NCBI GenBank assembly: GCA_013399305.1
Contig: VXAI01000377.1
Span: 558,001 to 622,000, forward strand
Source of the DNA: Rostratula benghalensis
Lineage: Eukaryota > Chordata > Aves > Charadriiformes > Rostratulidae
Direction: 5' to 3'
DNA length: 64,000 bases
Below, piece by piece: positions 47,057 to 60,503 of this stretch. Position 1 is the first letter of the stretch, and every line of letters begins with the position of its first letter. A program made the translations under genes and the position numbers. The notes beneath the pieces are model-generated. The model did not search any database. It was not told the origin of the DNA and saw nothing but the letters and a program-made list of their open reading frames with translations.

Positions 47057-48768
47057 CTTAATGATGGCTACCATAAAATCAAATATGCAGGCAGCAAAAC
47101 GATTGTCCCAATGTGAATATTTTTTTATTGTTTTGTGCTTTTAAATAGAAAAATACTGCTTAGATTACAATAGCCACAACCCAAAATGAGAAAGTATAGA
47201 CATTTGCATCTAGTTCCTAGCATTGCTACTGAGTGAGGGTCACTAGCCCTTAAGTTCTCTTCACAGATCCTCTGTTTAGGTTACCCCTTGACATCAGTGG
47301 ATTTGCACCTCCAAAATCTTCCTGTGAGCAGGAACTGGCTTCTCAGCTGGTTTAGGTTTTTTTAGCTATTCCAAGAATTACTAAAAATGTTTAATGCCTT
47401 CTTAGTCATTGCTCTATTACCCAACATGAAGTGTATCTATTTCTTTTATTTGCAGGTTTCTTTGCAGAAGGTAGGAAATTGGGTTAAAAACTAACCTATG
47501 TATGAATTTCTGCTCTTTGGTATGCAGCTGAGTCCCTGAGTGTGATAAAAAAATAGCAAAGAGAGAAATTCGACCATGAATTTGTTATTTCATGGAGTTA
47601 TATATACCCAATTACTTAGCAGTTGCAAAAGTTTATATTTTATTTTAACTGGAAGGCAACAAAATTCAGAACGGCGTCCTTAACGTATCACCATGGGTAT
47701 TGGTTCTCTGAATCAGGAGTGGAGGAAAAGAAAATTCTATAGCGAACAACTCGTTTTGGGCCAGGCAACATCTACTGTGTTTCTTTTTCCTTAAACACAC
47801 AGAAACAAAAATAAATGGTCCCACTGGCCAGTAATCTCCCTCTCTTCTAAGGAACTCGGAGACTAATATGTCAGTTTCAGACAAAAGAGACTTGGGCTGC
47901 AGGCTTTTTCAATGCAGAAAATGCCTCTGATGCTTCTGAGATTTTGTTAAGAGGGCAGCCTGCCTCTTTCTATTTCTCTTTTAATTTTGCTGCTTCAAAA
48001 CACTCAAACAAGCAAGCAATTAGTTCAGTGGACTACTACTGATTACAGTCTCTGTGGAAGGAGAGAAGCATGAGCTCTTCAGTTGGAGAGTGGTGGACCT
48101 GAAACCTCTGGTAAATACCAAAAAGGAAAGAGGAATACTGTTTCACCACCAACAGCCCTCTGCCAAGTACCTAATGGCTCTACTTCAAAAAGGCTGACAA
48201 ATACAAAAACTTGGTGGCAAGTCTGTTCTTCACAGGTAAGTATTTCTAACCACAATGAAACTAAACAGCAAAATGCATTTTTGCTTCCACCACCATGCCC
48301 AGTTTTCAGTGTGCTAATTTTAACCAGCTAGCAAAAAGGTTTTCAAAAGTTATTTTTAAGCTTTGTTTGTTTGTTTCAAGACTCCATCATTGCTGTTGGA
48401 AAAAACTACTCTTGCTTTATTGCTGTGCTACTTCAGAGATCTCTTCTGTTTCACAGAGGCCTGAAACTACAGACCAAGTGCTCACTCTCTGCTGTGCTCT
48501 TCAGAACCCCAACATGTTCTTGGTTTTACAGTGTGACTGCAGATGCAGGCAGTGTTGTACCCCTTTTAAATGCTCTTTGGAAAATAACAGCGTCACCACG
48601 AGATTTTATCCACTGACTCTTAGTTCACAGGATCCCCAGAACAACAGCACCCTGTAGATCCAGCAATTAATAACATGTTCACAGAACAGCAAGTATGACA
48701 CATGTTGCATTATGCCATGGAGAAGAGTAATTCTCTTAGATGAAACTCCTATAGATCCCCGATTGAGC

Positions 48769-48784
48769 GATCTATCTATCTATC
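48769..48784. repeat. (ATCT)n simple repeat
   Basis: Four tandem atct units, slightly imperfect at the end. Confidence 0.75.
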
Positions 48785-51700
48785 CACATATAAAAGACTG
48801 AAAGATCTTTATCTTATTTATTTGTCTGGATTAAAAAGTAAACTATAACCACTGGATTTTGAATTTATGATTTTGGGGAATTTAGAGACTAAATTATACT
48901 ATTAATAAAAAAATTATGTCATTTCAAGGCTTAAAACTGAGGAAGGTTACACCTTGTCCAGGGCGAGTTTATGCCAAATATTTAAAGTCTTACAATCTGG
49001 ACACTGTGTTTTGCTGTGGATTATTACGGTGAAAAATTTTGGAAGGAAAAATGCCCACCACCATGCTTTAATCTCTCTTCTGCAAACTGCTATTCCCTAT
49101 GTGTCACTAATCCTGCTATCTTCACGTGTGCCCAATACTCTCCCAGACCCACTCCTGCCCCATTTCTGTATAGGCTAGTGGGAGGGTATGCACAGAAAGG
49201 AGTTCACTCGATATTTGGGTACTACACAAAGTCTTCACTAAGGAAATTAACATCACAAGCTCCCTGGCCTGTTTAGCTAATAGGAAAGTTACAATGTTAT
49301 AAAGTGAAAAAGAATGAGCCTAGTGAGCCTGCTTGGTGACAGGTCACAGCAGATTCAATTTCAGTAATAGCAAGAGTATTTTAGACTTAGATTAAGAGGC
49401 TTTCATAGCCTTTGTATTTGCAGCACAGAACATGGGGTGAATTGATTCATTTTCATCAAACAGTACAGTGAACAAAAGAACAGATAACCTCAATTTTTAA
49501 ACTGATTGTTTTTCCTGGCCTTATTATAAACTAATTACTCCTAACCCGGAAAAATCATGAAATCATTAGATGTCAGACTTTAACAAATGGGGCCTTATTT
49601 TACCCATCTATTAAAAAATTTAATAAAGTTTAATTAAAATCTGTCTGCCTATTTTCTGCACCCATGCTTTTGCAGAGCAAGCATAATATGGGAAAATGAG
49701 CTTTGAAAAGAATGGCTATGGGATTGTACCTACCACCACTCCAAATAAATTCCAAATTTGCTGTAGCTGGACTTTTTTATCCTCCAGATTAAATAGAAAG
49801 AAACTATATAGTATGAGTTGCAACTTTCTTGGGAAAAAAAAAAAGCTATAGAGCTTTGCTCTTCTTTTAACCCTTGATGTTCTCAGACAAAAGTACTAGT
49901 TATACTACCATATTGTCTGCTCTTAACTAGTGACCCAAGAGAAGAGTAAAGGCATTTCACCATTAATACACTGAGAAGCTCAGCTTTGTTGCTCATATTG
50001 CAACAAAATGAGGATTTTACTTTCTAAGAAATGTGCAAGTTTTTGGTCTTCTAAAACATATGAATGTTTATAGCTGTTGATCTCAAATACTCTGTTGTAA
50101 CTTGAATATTTTGTTTTCACAGGTCTTCAGTGTATAGTGTTTGTCAAAACAGCAAACACATTATACATAAGGTATAGGTGAGTTCTGCAGCACACAGTCT
50201 AATCCTCAGTAACGCTCAGTATATTTGGTCCACTACACAGAAAATGCTTATTTCACTGCAGGGTCAAGGAAAAGCATCCTGAAGGTCATAAGCACTACAT
50301 TTCTGAAGTTCAAGTATCCTGTCATTGGCAAACACAGCAGCTAAACAGTAATCACAGTGCAGTGCAATAATCAGGAACATTCATAAGAGCCCAGCTAAAC
50401 CTCTAATTCCTTCTCAAACAAAAGGAAGAAGGCGGCTGATTATTTTAGGATTCATTGCAAAAGCTGCTGTACTATTTCTGGAAATTCTGAAAAGGTGATT
50501 CAGACACAGAGTTACGTAGGACATAAGTTCTGTTAGCACTCCTGGAAGTTACTCTGAATTTTACAGAATCAGATCTGAATACAAATTCTGAGAGCAAAAG
50601 TTAAGGGACTTATGGGATGCTGTAACTTAAGGGATGCATCCATATTGTTCACTGGGCCCCTGCAGAGATGTTGAAACCAACCATGTTTAGTTCCTGTTTC
50701 TAGTTTTCAGTTCTCCCTACAGGTTTTCTGACAAGCTTGTCACATTTCCAAGAAGCACCTCAAAATTAAGCCTCATTAATTTTAAGTTGTCATAATTCCA
50801 TCCAATGCAATGGAGCTGTCTTGAGTGGTACAGATTAAAATTTTCCAGTTTCATCTGCTCTGCTTTCCTATTATGCTTTATAGTATGCTATATTTATACG
50901 ATACTATTATACTATTATCTTTAGGAAGGCACATGTAAAAGCATATAGATAGGTTATCTTTTACAGTTTCTTTGATCCTTTTCTACCAAAGCAGAAAATT
51001 AACTCCTCTAAGAAACTGCATTCCTCTGTAATTTTTTCAAGCCTACAATGCATACAAGTTTGTCTCTTCCACCTGTAACAGCAAGAAACTTCGAAACTAA
51101 GTAACGGATTTAGTACCAATAGTGCCATATGGAATAATGACACAAACCCCAACCTGAGAGTGAATATTTCTACAAAGTCATCCCTACCAAGTACATCTCA
51201 ATATGGAACAAAGATACCCTGAGAGAGGTATTCAGAGTAAGAGACAGAATAACGTATTGATTCATTTTAGAATTCACTTTTTTTTTCCAAGACAAAATAT
51301 CAAAACTGCAACTATATACATCTAAATATAGCTCTTCTTATAGCTCTGACCACAGACTGATTCATCGGTTGTATTACCCTCTTCTGTAATCTGTATATTC
51401 TCTAATATGATTGTCTTTTCACCTGTACATTTATTATATTTCTGTACATAATCAAGCCATTTTTGGGCAAACTGGCAGTAGAAGTGCAATGTGAAGTAAA
51501 TTGAATTTCAAAACCACAATGACACCCCAAAAATAGTAGGGGGAAAAGGTAATAAAGTGTAAGATTTTTCTTCATTAGAAATAAAGAAAAATAGTGGCTG
51601 TTAATAAAAAATGCCAAGTGAATTACTGTTTCATTAAAGCAAAAAATTCCAACAGCACAGAAGACTTAACACACTTTGAGGTCTTAACACACCACATATT

Positions 51701-54700
51701 CATTGTTCACTGCTACCGTAGATAAAGGCTAAAATACATCTGCAGTCTAGTTTTCTAGATATATATATGTATTAAACCTCAAGCAGGTACTTTGGCATGT
51801 CAGTGTCCTTTAGAAAACAACTACATCAAAACCAATTATCCTATTTTAAAACAAAGTTACTTGAAAACCAAGAAGCATAATCAATAACATTCTTCATAGC
51901 CCACAGTCTCAACCTAAAGACAAGCCAGTCTGGAAATTGAAGACATTTACTTCTAGAATATTTACCTAACTCGGAGACTTTGTTTTAAAAATCAGGATTC
52001 TCAGTTTACCTACAATTTATTTTTGCATTGTTGGAAAGACCCTGGAAAATGGAACAGTTGTGTAAGAAAGAGAAACCAAACCCAAGAAAGAAAAAAAGGC
52101 GTGGGGTAAGATAAAAGATTACGTTACACTATTCTAATTCTGGGCTACAGGCTAGCACAAGGAAATGCTGAAGGGCAGTATTCTAATATGCTTGAAAATA
52201 ATAAATAATAATAAAATGATAAAAACAAAGCTATCACTTTTTTTTGACTTGTTTTCCAAGCTGCCCGGTACAGTCTATTCTTTGTTAATGAAGTAGGTCA
52301 CCTTTTCCTCCAGTTTAATATGGACTTACAGAACAATTTATGGACTTCAGTGAAAGCATTGTACCAGTAGCATTTTTAATTGTGTCTAGAAACTTTCAGG
52401 ATAGGAGCACCCTTACAGAGACATAAGACCTTTTGGTCTCACAGATTTAATGATTTTGTTGGTAAACCCTTAACACTACGCCACTATTATAGCAATCAGG
52501 AATGACATCATTGACTCTTGAAAAATAAACCATAGAAAAGAAAACCAAGTAAACCACACAGTGCTAGGAAGATATGGTATACAGTAAGATGTACCGTATA
52601 CACAGAACATTTCATATTCTTTCCCCACATATTCCATCATACTTCAACTCTAGCTTTCACGTTTCTTCTTGAAAACGAGTTTTGGATTAGGACTAAACCT
52701 TCCACAAGAAATAGGCTCATAAAATAGCAAGAATTGATATGAAAAGGGAAAGTATGAAATTAAAATTTGCAGTCATCTCTCACATCTTGATAGCTCAGCT
52801 CTCGATTTTCTAAGTCCTGCTTCCTCTGTTAAGGGATTTTTCTCCCCTTGTCTACACATAAATTATACACATATTATGCATGTAATGATGCATATAAATT
52901 ATAATGATTAAATATTTTTAATTGCTCTATCTGCTTCAAAAAGACAGATACCCTATAAAATATGCATGCTCTCCCTCCATGTAAGAAAAGTAAACTCTGT
53001 TCTGGAGTTAGCTGTAAACAACTTAAAGTTGTATTGTTGAGTGAGAGAATGGTAAGAGTCTGAGAAAAATCAAATAGGTTCGAGGCTGATTTCACCTGCA
53101 CATAGCAAACAGGTGTACATGAAAGTAGATGGATAAAAGTTTGTTCAAGCAATTCTTTTTCATGCTTCAACTTCTACCAAAAATATTACCGATGTCTGGG
53201 AAACATTACAGAGCTCCTTGCAGTCACACATACATAACTGAGAGATGGCTGCATTTAACAAAGAGAGGGGGACACACATACAGACTATGTTCTTCATGAA
53301 AAATCTGCCTGTTAACCCACTTTGGCTCACAGCTACTTATTTTATGTACTTTCAGACTGTGGAAGTACAACTGTCACAGAGCGTTATTTTCTCTACGTGT
53401 TTCCCAACTAAAGATTCATATCAAATACTCTGGAAACAGATCCATTTAGTTACCCTCTGCCCTGTTTTACCAAACACTTTGTGATCTCGAAGGTGCCCTG
53501 GATTTAGGTAGCTATTCACAAAGCTATTTGCAAATCTCTGCTTTTAGAGTTTGCAGATCAAATTTCTTCATAGACCATGTTCAGCAGTGTACAAGGACTC
53601 TAGGGGTCAAACCCTGATCACACAGGAGCAGTGTTTTACCAATTATGAGTTTCATTGGTGGCAGAATTTCCTGATCTTTTTAAAAAACACTGCAAGAGTT
53701 TGAGAAAAGTTAATATTCCAGGAAATAAATATTGCTAGAACTGCTGAAAATTAAACCCCTTTTTTCCCTCTTTCCCTTCATTTTACAGTTGACACATTTT
53801 ACTTATTCTAATGCTGCCCCTTTTACCCCATAGCATGACTACTTTTGTCAAACAGCATTGTTATAACCAGCAGGATTTATGGGGGGCATAACTTTGCTGG
53901 TAAGCACAAGAAAAAATTGGTCTTCCAAATGAATTTAAAAAAAAAAAAAAGTTAATGCTGTATTCCATCTTGATCTGGTTTAGAGCACAAATTATTCTTT
54001 GAATTGTTTTCAACCTCACAGGATACATTTTAGACATATCACTTTATATTTTACAAAACACAGCAGACACTTGTTTAGAGATCATTTTCATTACAACATC
54101 ACAAATGAGGACTGCCACTTTTCTAAATGGGTAATTGTTGACAAGAGCCATTTAAGCTGCCCCACGTGCTAATAAATAGCCATGCACTCTGCAGGCATTT
54201 AGAAAAGAAAAAAAAATAATAGATTAAATGCTTTTAAGCTATAGAAGAAGCTGAGCTGCATAAATGGGAATTGCTGGTTTCCAAGAGCAGGGCAATGCTC
54301 TAAATAAGTCCACAAACACAGTGGGACAATTACATACTGCAGTGAAAGCAAGGAGTTCAAAGTTGGTATTAAGCTCTCAAGGACAACTGCACCTCTGCTG
54401 ATGCAACTTCCTTAGTTTTAAAGCATATTCTGAAAAACTGACCTACAAGAGTTCTTGAAACAGCTATTAGTACTGAAAATTTCTATCCATTTTTATTGTC
54501 TGCTGCTGCCAAGGAGTGCATCAACTCAAAAGTGCTACACAATATGTCCTTCAGCATAAAATCAGCACTTGTTATTAGTAACAAGTACCTTTACTATTCA
54601 CAGGAATTTTCTTTCTCATGCATTTAAACTGAAGAGGGTTAACTTGCCAAACAGTGTCCTCAGCTGCTTTCTTTAAATTTTGATTCTTAAAGCTCACCGT

Positions 54701-55469
54701 GTTTTCAGCTGCTGAGTATACAGTAACAGTTTTCATTTTCAGAACCAACATTAGTTTGCTGCACCATTGGTTGAAACCCAAGCACTTAGTCAAGCTTGTT
54801 TGCCTCACTGCCTGGCTTAGCACAGGTAAGGAGAATTATGCCTTTCACATTCATGCCAACTTGAATACATGAGGTGCAAGGATAACAGAGTCAGCACTAT
54901 ATCAAGATAGACAGCACTGCAGAAAATAATTCAGTGCATTCTTACCCAGGCAGCATTCCAATTCCAAATGTTAAATCTAGTGAGCCATAAAGAGCTAATG
55001 ACAGAATAGAGTTTGTTTCTACAGTCTAACCTCGATTAGTTTAAACTGTTACTGGATGTGTTTTAAAAAGTATTACCTTGAGAACATATCCTGTTCCATA
55101 CAGGTTAGATATCATCATACCACTGCTTAAGTAGTCTTTGTCACTTTGCATTCAGATTGCAAGAAGAAAAAACACAATAGCCCACACTTCAATTTCAGCA
55201 TAAACTACTATTGTTTTGCACACTTTCCCTAAAGACTGCAATCAGATCTCTGCTTTGTGTACATTATTTTGCAAACATATTATTTTCACATCTGAAAACT
55301 GCAAAATAACATGAATGCATGGAAGCATCTGCAAGTTTTGTATTGTATTGCTAGTACAGTTAGCGCAGTAAGCACAAATAATTAAAAATATTTTAATATA
55401 TATTTTCTTGTGTTCAAAAAATTCTATTTCCATTCAACATATTTGTAATATTCCTTGTATTTTCAGTCC

Positions 55470-55777
55470 CTCTGGAAGGGAACTCTTTGTCAGGAACTGT
55501 AGTGACAGGACAAGGGGTAATGGCTTTAAATTGGAAGAAGGGAGATTTAGATTGAATATCAGAAAGAAGTTCTTTACTGTGAGGGTGGTGAGGCACTGGA
55601 ACAGGTTGCCCAGAGAAGTTGTGGATGCCCCATCCCTGGGAGTGTTTTAGGCCAGGCTGGATGGGGCTTAGAGCATCCTGATCTATTGGGAGGTGTCCCT
55701 GACCATGGCAGGGGGGTTGGAACTTGATGATCTTTGAGGACCCTTCCAAATCTAACCATTCTGTGATTCTATGATTT
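55470..55777 (+). mobile_element. CR1 LINE 3' end (about 310 bp)
   Basis: The plus frame reads [40 protein letters not shown] and PSLGVF, then a stop. The tail reads 'ggaggtgtccctgaccatggcagg', 'gaacttgatgatctttgagg' and ends with ATTCTGTGATTCTATGATT octamers. Same subfamily as the copies at 19224 and 26419. It is 5'-truncated. Confidence 0.93.
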
Positions 55778-57266
55778 TTACTATTCAGGAAGTCATTGAT
55801 GCATAAGGTAAGCTTTAGGGTTTCTGTGAAACCAACACTTAAGTCAACACTATCTAAACACAACTTCTAGATGGAACACATCCTTGAATAATTAGCTAAA
55901 TGGGGATATCATAAGAACTCACATATTCCTCCCTTGAACTGGGACCCTCATCCTCAGACTGACTGAACTGATCGTTGCCAAGAAACAATATTACCCGGGA
56001 CCATTGTAAAGCTTTTCTACGGTATATGTTAATACAAGAAATAAATAAATAATTGAACAATATTCAACAATTTGTTTCAATAGTATTAAGGTATAAAATA
56101 CCCCAAAGATTTTATTTATTAATATGAGAATACATTCAAAGAAAACCCTCAATAAGTTTCCATAGCAAGACACAAGAACACCACATTTTAATAACTGATA
56201 ACATTCAGTGGAGATAACTGAACAGAGCTGAATGGTCAGTTTGATGTCTCCCCATGACAGCCTTCCTTGTGAATCATAACATCCCATTGCCACCTTCCTC
56301 CTCTTTTTTTGTAACTTTTTTCTCTTCCATTTAATTTGGTATTTTTGCTCTAAATTCTCAGGACATGAAGCAGAGCATAAACACCTATGTGTGGATGAAT
56401 GATGATTTTATACTACAGATAGCTATGGAATATATAGATTTATATACCATAAAGGACATAAAAGATTACTTACCCTACCTAAAATATTCATTTTCCATTA
56501 CATAAGGTAGTAGGCAACTGGGATAAATTGAATCTATATACTCCACTGCCCACACAGGACACAGCTTGAGACAGAATTTGTGAACCAACATCAGATAACC
56601 TCTCTATTGTTCTGTTTCAGGGTTTTTTTATTTGTTTTTGTTTACTGTATCACCCTTACCCAAGGCATGATCCTGTTGAAAGTACTCAGTGCATTAAAGA
56701 AATAGGTTCTGGGTGCACTCATGGTGATGCAGAAGCCAAAAAGAGATCTTACACTACCAACGTCTGATGAAAGAAAATATAAATCCAAATTATATCACTA
56801 AACTAATCACACTATATAAAGGGGGAAAAGAACACATGGTTAGAATTACTAAGCTCAATTTTGTAAAAAGTTAGTTTGATTCAACAGAAGAGCAGATATC
56901 TTAATTATCACTCCCAGGCCAATCTATTTCCAATTTATTTTTTTTCTTAAAATAATGTGAGAGTTTCAGTTCAATTCAATTCTTTATCTCCTAAATCCTA
57001 ATTCAATATCAATCTAATATTACTGCTATTAATAGGACATAAATCTTGAAGTCAACAGAGTACAGTTCAGTGAATTAGACTTTTTTGAAGTTACTATCAG
57101 ACACAAAGTGACATCTTTTTCTCCTTGTATTTCTCATAGGTAGAAGAAAGGCTAATGTGTCTGACCAGTAAATGCCAAGGGGAAAACATGCAAGGGTAGG
57201 CACTCAGCTGGTAAGACTACCCCAAACAGCACCTAGTGCCCTTTTCACATTTCACAACGTTCTTCC

Positions 57267-57570
57267 TCATACTGGGAACCTTTTGCAGAGATCTTTGTTC
57301 AGAACCAAGCTACCAGCAGGGAAGACCACACAAAGTCTAGCAAAAATCTTAGCTGCAGTAGCCACTTTTGACATCCCAATTAGACACATTTGGATCAATA
57401 CCTAAGACAGGTTCTTGTACTTCTTCAAAATACTGGGCCATGAGCTCATTACGTTTTGCAATCATTTGTGCCAACTTTCAAAACCCTGTGGCCTCTCCGG
57501 GGGTAAAGGCCTGCAAAGCCTGCAATACACGTGCACACTTTGCTTTTGTATAGGCTATATGGAAGGTACA
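57267..57570 (-). pseudogene. Possible decayed coding fragment, gene unknown
   Basis: On the minus strand one frame reads, from about 57570 to a stop at 57351-57349, a balanced, protein-like product with segments RVLQALQAFTPGEATGF, then a TGA at 57480-57478, then KLAQMIAKRNELMAQYFEEV and IDPNVSNWDVKSG. After a one-base shift near 57362 a second frame continues ATAAKIFARLCVVFPAGS and LVLNKDLCKRFPV to a TGA at 57269-57267. A stop plus a frameshift would make it a pseudogene piece. No poly-A tail, target duplication or splice border is seen, the plus strand also has open frames here, and I do not recognise the family. Chance remains quite possible. Confidence 0.2.
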
Positions 57571-59669
57571 TTCTTTCCTACTGCCAAAATCCTAATTTTA
57601 AGCCTATACTCCTTATCCTTGGGAAGAAAACATATAGAGTGCATCACACAGGTTATTAAAAACTGAGGAAAAAAAAAGAGGAAAAATTGATGGATCAATT
57701 CTATTTGTCACTGAAATATCGATCCACCAAAACATTCCTACCCAACTCATACCTTCAAAAAATTAATAAAACTTTTTATGCAAACATTGAATTATACATC
57801 AGATTTATTTATTAGCTTGGGCATTTAAATCTCAATCTGATAGGGCCTCTCTTAAGAAGTAAAAAAAGCAAGCTTTCTTTCTCCTCACTTCCAGAAGTTG
57901 TACTGTGCACTTAATACTTCAGATATGGGAGTATTTTTCCCTTTCTCCTTCATGCAACTCAAGATTTCTTTGTTCTCTTTTATTAAGAGATTTCTGTTGT
58001 TTCTGCATAAGAGTAGGACTTAACCTTCATTTGCTCCTGCTCTGTGACACACCAGCTCCCTTTTGCCATTTCTGTTCTCTTCTTTGCTATTATTCCACAA
58101 AACCAGCTGCATTGCCATGAAAACACTCGTGCGCAGCTCTTGATTTTTAGCTGATAAGAGAGGCTATGTTTTTTCAGAGATGACAAGGTAATATGTAGCA
58201 CGAGGGCATTATTTCTACTCCTCTCTACAAACCTGGCTTCCTGTTTGCAAATACAGCTCAAGCACAAAAGTAAGGGGATGAGGAGTGCAGGCATTTCTCT
58301 CTCTGAATGTTTATGCAGCAAAAGAGAAGGTACACTAATACAGCCTTAACCAGTTTTCTAGCAGAAGATACGCAACACTGTTATCTTCCAAACAATTTAC
58401 TAGTTCCTTACTGACATTAGTAGGAAGTGATGCATTCTATTACAATGCTAAACTCTGGTCTACACATGTTCTGCTGCTCCAGGTCTAGTATAACCCTAGA
58501 TCAGTAATTTAATCTCTCAATTCATCAATTTCCTTATCTATAAAACAGAGACCCCAATTTCCATCAATCTCCAGGTTGTATGTTCTGCAGAGCAGTACCT
58601 ACTTCTTGCAAACTGTCTATATAGTGCTTATAAAAGGTACTATGATAAGAATAGAAGTCTAAAACCAGTATGAGGGCACAGGTGCTAGAACAAATAGGTC
58701 TGTGTTCCAGAAGGTCCCAGACATCCATGCAAGATTTGAGACATTTAAGTTATGGAAAGATTCTGAGTATATCTGCTAAGGAAAAACTTGAGCAAACCAA
58801 AGAGGGGATCCCTGGATTCTAGACAGACATTCTCCAGCAATATCAAGATCCTGTTTACATAATAGGGAAACTCCAGGAACATATGCTTTCATGGTAACCT
58901 AAAGCTTCTAGGCCATCATCTTTCATATCATTTGCTATTCCCATACTTTTTGTCCCCACATCATAAAGCCCATGCAATATTTTCCCTGCCCAGAATCTCA
59001 GCAGTTAAAATGTATAAAAGAATTCACTGGTTTATCATATGAATTGCCGAGTATTGGTGTTTCTTTATACTGAGAAAGGCCTTTCCTGCTGTGCCAAGGT
59101 CAGCCTGAGATATAATGAAAACAGATGTGATCAGTGCATATCTGAAAGCTGACACAACACAGAAGGAAAGGGCTTCATATGCCTTTTGAAGTACCCTTAA
59201 GAAAAGTATAAAGGCAGTGCAATGATGGGTTTCATTTGCCATTGCAAAACATTTATTTGTATTCCACAGAAAGGAAAACTACTTATTTTAAACTTGACCA
59301 TGCAATAAATTGGGAAGAAAACTGTTGGATAAAAGTAATAGATAGGATAGAAAATTGTGATGAAGAGGGAATCATGATCAGCCATTCACAATAATAGCAT
59401 GCAGGTTATTAACAAATCCTCTTCTATTTTGCAACTAGTTGAAGGAAATTATGTTCATGTTTATTCCCAGTACATGTGAAACTGTAGACCTGGTCTCAGC
59501 AAGCACCCTGACCTAATATGCCAGATCAAGTTGCTGCTTGAATTTGCTGCAGTAAACCATATTAATTTCCTTCCCCTTTAAAATGGTTGGTTTTATATTC
59601 TCCTTGCATTACTGAACACAAAGAAAGCCTAAACATTATTTCTAACAGTGCTGGGCTGCTGTTGCAAAA

Positions 59670-59716
59670 GCAAACAACCTAACAAACCCAAACAACTAAC
59701 CAACCAACCAACCAAA
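59670..59716. repeat. (CAAC/CCAA)n low-complexity tract
   Basis: Imperfect aacaacctaacaaaccc units running into four clean accaacca units. Confidence 0.8.
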
Positions 59717-60480
59717 TACAAAACCCACCAAAAGCATTTCAGCAATTCATGTGAATGTTAAGACAAGTTAAGAGGTAGTGCTGAAAACTTGAGGCCTTCT
59801 TCCATTAGCTTATGAGTTGCATAAAGGTTTACCCTACTCTTACTGAATTTTCTGTGATGTCATTAGTACATTTGTGTGAGGTTATTAAAATAAGATAATA
59901 GACTCACAATTCATTTAACACAGTCAAACTCACCAGTTATTTAAGTCCTATCATTATAGAGCTGGAGATTACAGTTTTAACTTTCCCACGGACTTTAGGA
60001 GACAAAGTTTTGAGGAAACATTCTTATGATTACAAACACAGAATATGAAATATAATATTGTAAGACTTCAGAAAATAACAATTAGATTTACAGTTGAAGT
60101 GAAATGAGCTTTTGGATCTTAGTGGCCTTCAGAGAACAATTACAGTATACTCTGCAACTGGATTTTTAAATGCAGTTAACAGTAAATGATCTGGTCAATG
60201 ATCAGTACTATCCCAAAATCAAAGTCTGTATAAACTATTTGCAATAAATAAGTTTGGGGGGGTTGGTGTGTTTATTTAATTTTAGAATAACAGGTTTTTG
60301 CTCCTATGAACTAATTTTTGTGGTAGTATTCCTCAGGTTTTTAATAATACACCTTCAAGAACTCCTTCTTGCCATCACTCCACATCTTTATTTTTTCTGC
60401 CTTGCATGCATTGTTAAAGAAACTTCTTTTAAATTGCAACCATGAATTACTGTATAAGTTTACCACAATATAGTTTGTAT

Positions 60481-60503
60481 ACATACACACACACACACAC
60501 ACA
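60481..60503. repeat. (AC)n microsatellite
   Basis: About ten AC units, one interrupted near the left end. Confidence 0.9.

Larger units (their letters stand above)
47000..55469. other. Unique non-coding DNA
   Basis: 8.5 kb with no transposon recognised, only short frames, an (ACAAA)n run at 47030 and an (ATCT)n run at 48769. A recursive-splice-like junction at 48235/48236 and a small microexon-like arrangement at 47456-47470 are described as findings. Confidence 0.6.

Noticed and set aside
53070..53095. 'aggttcgaggctgattt', resembling a tRNA B box
   Set aside because: No matching A box or cloverleaf pairing could be found around it; the same holds for the similar sequences near 61330 and 61661.
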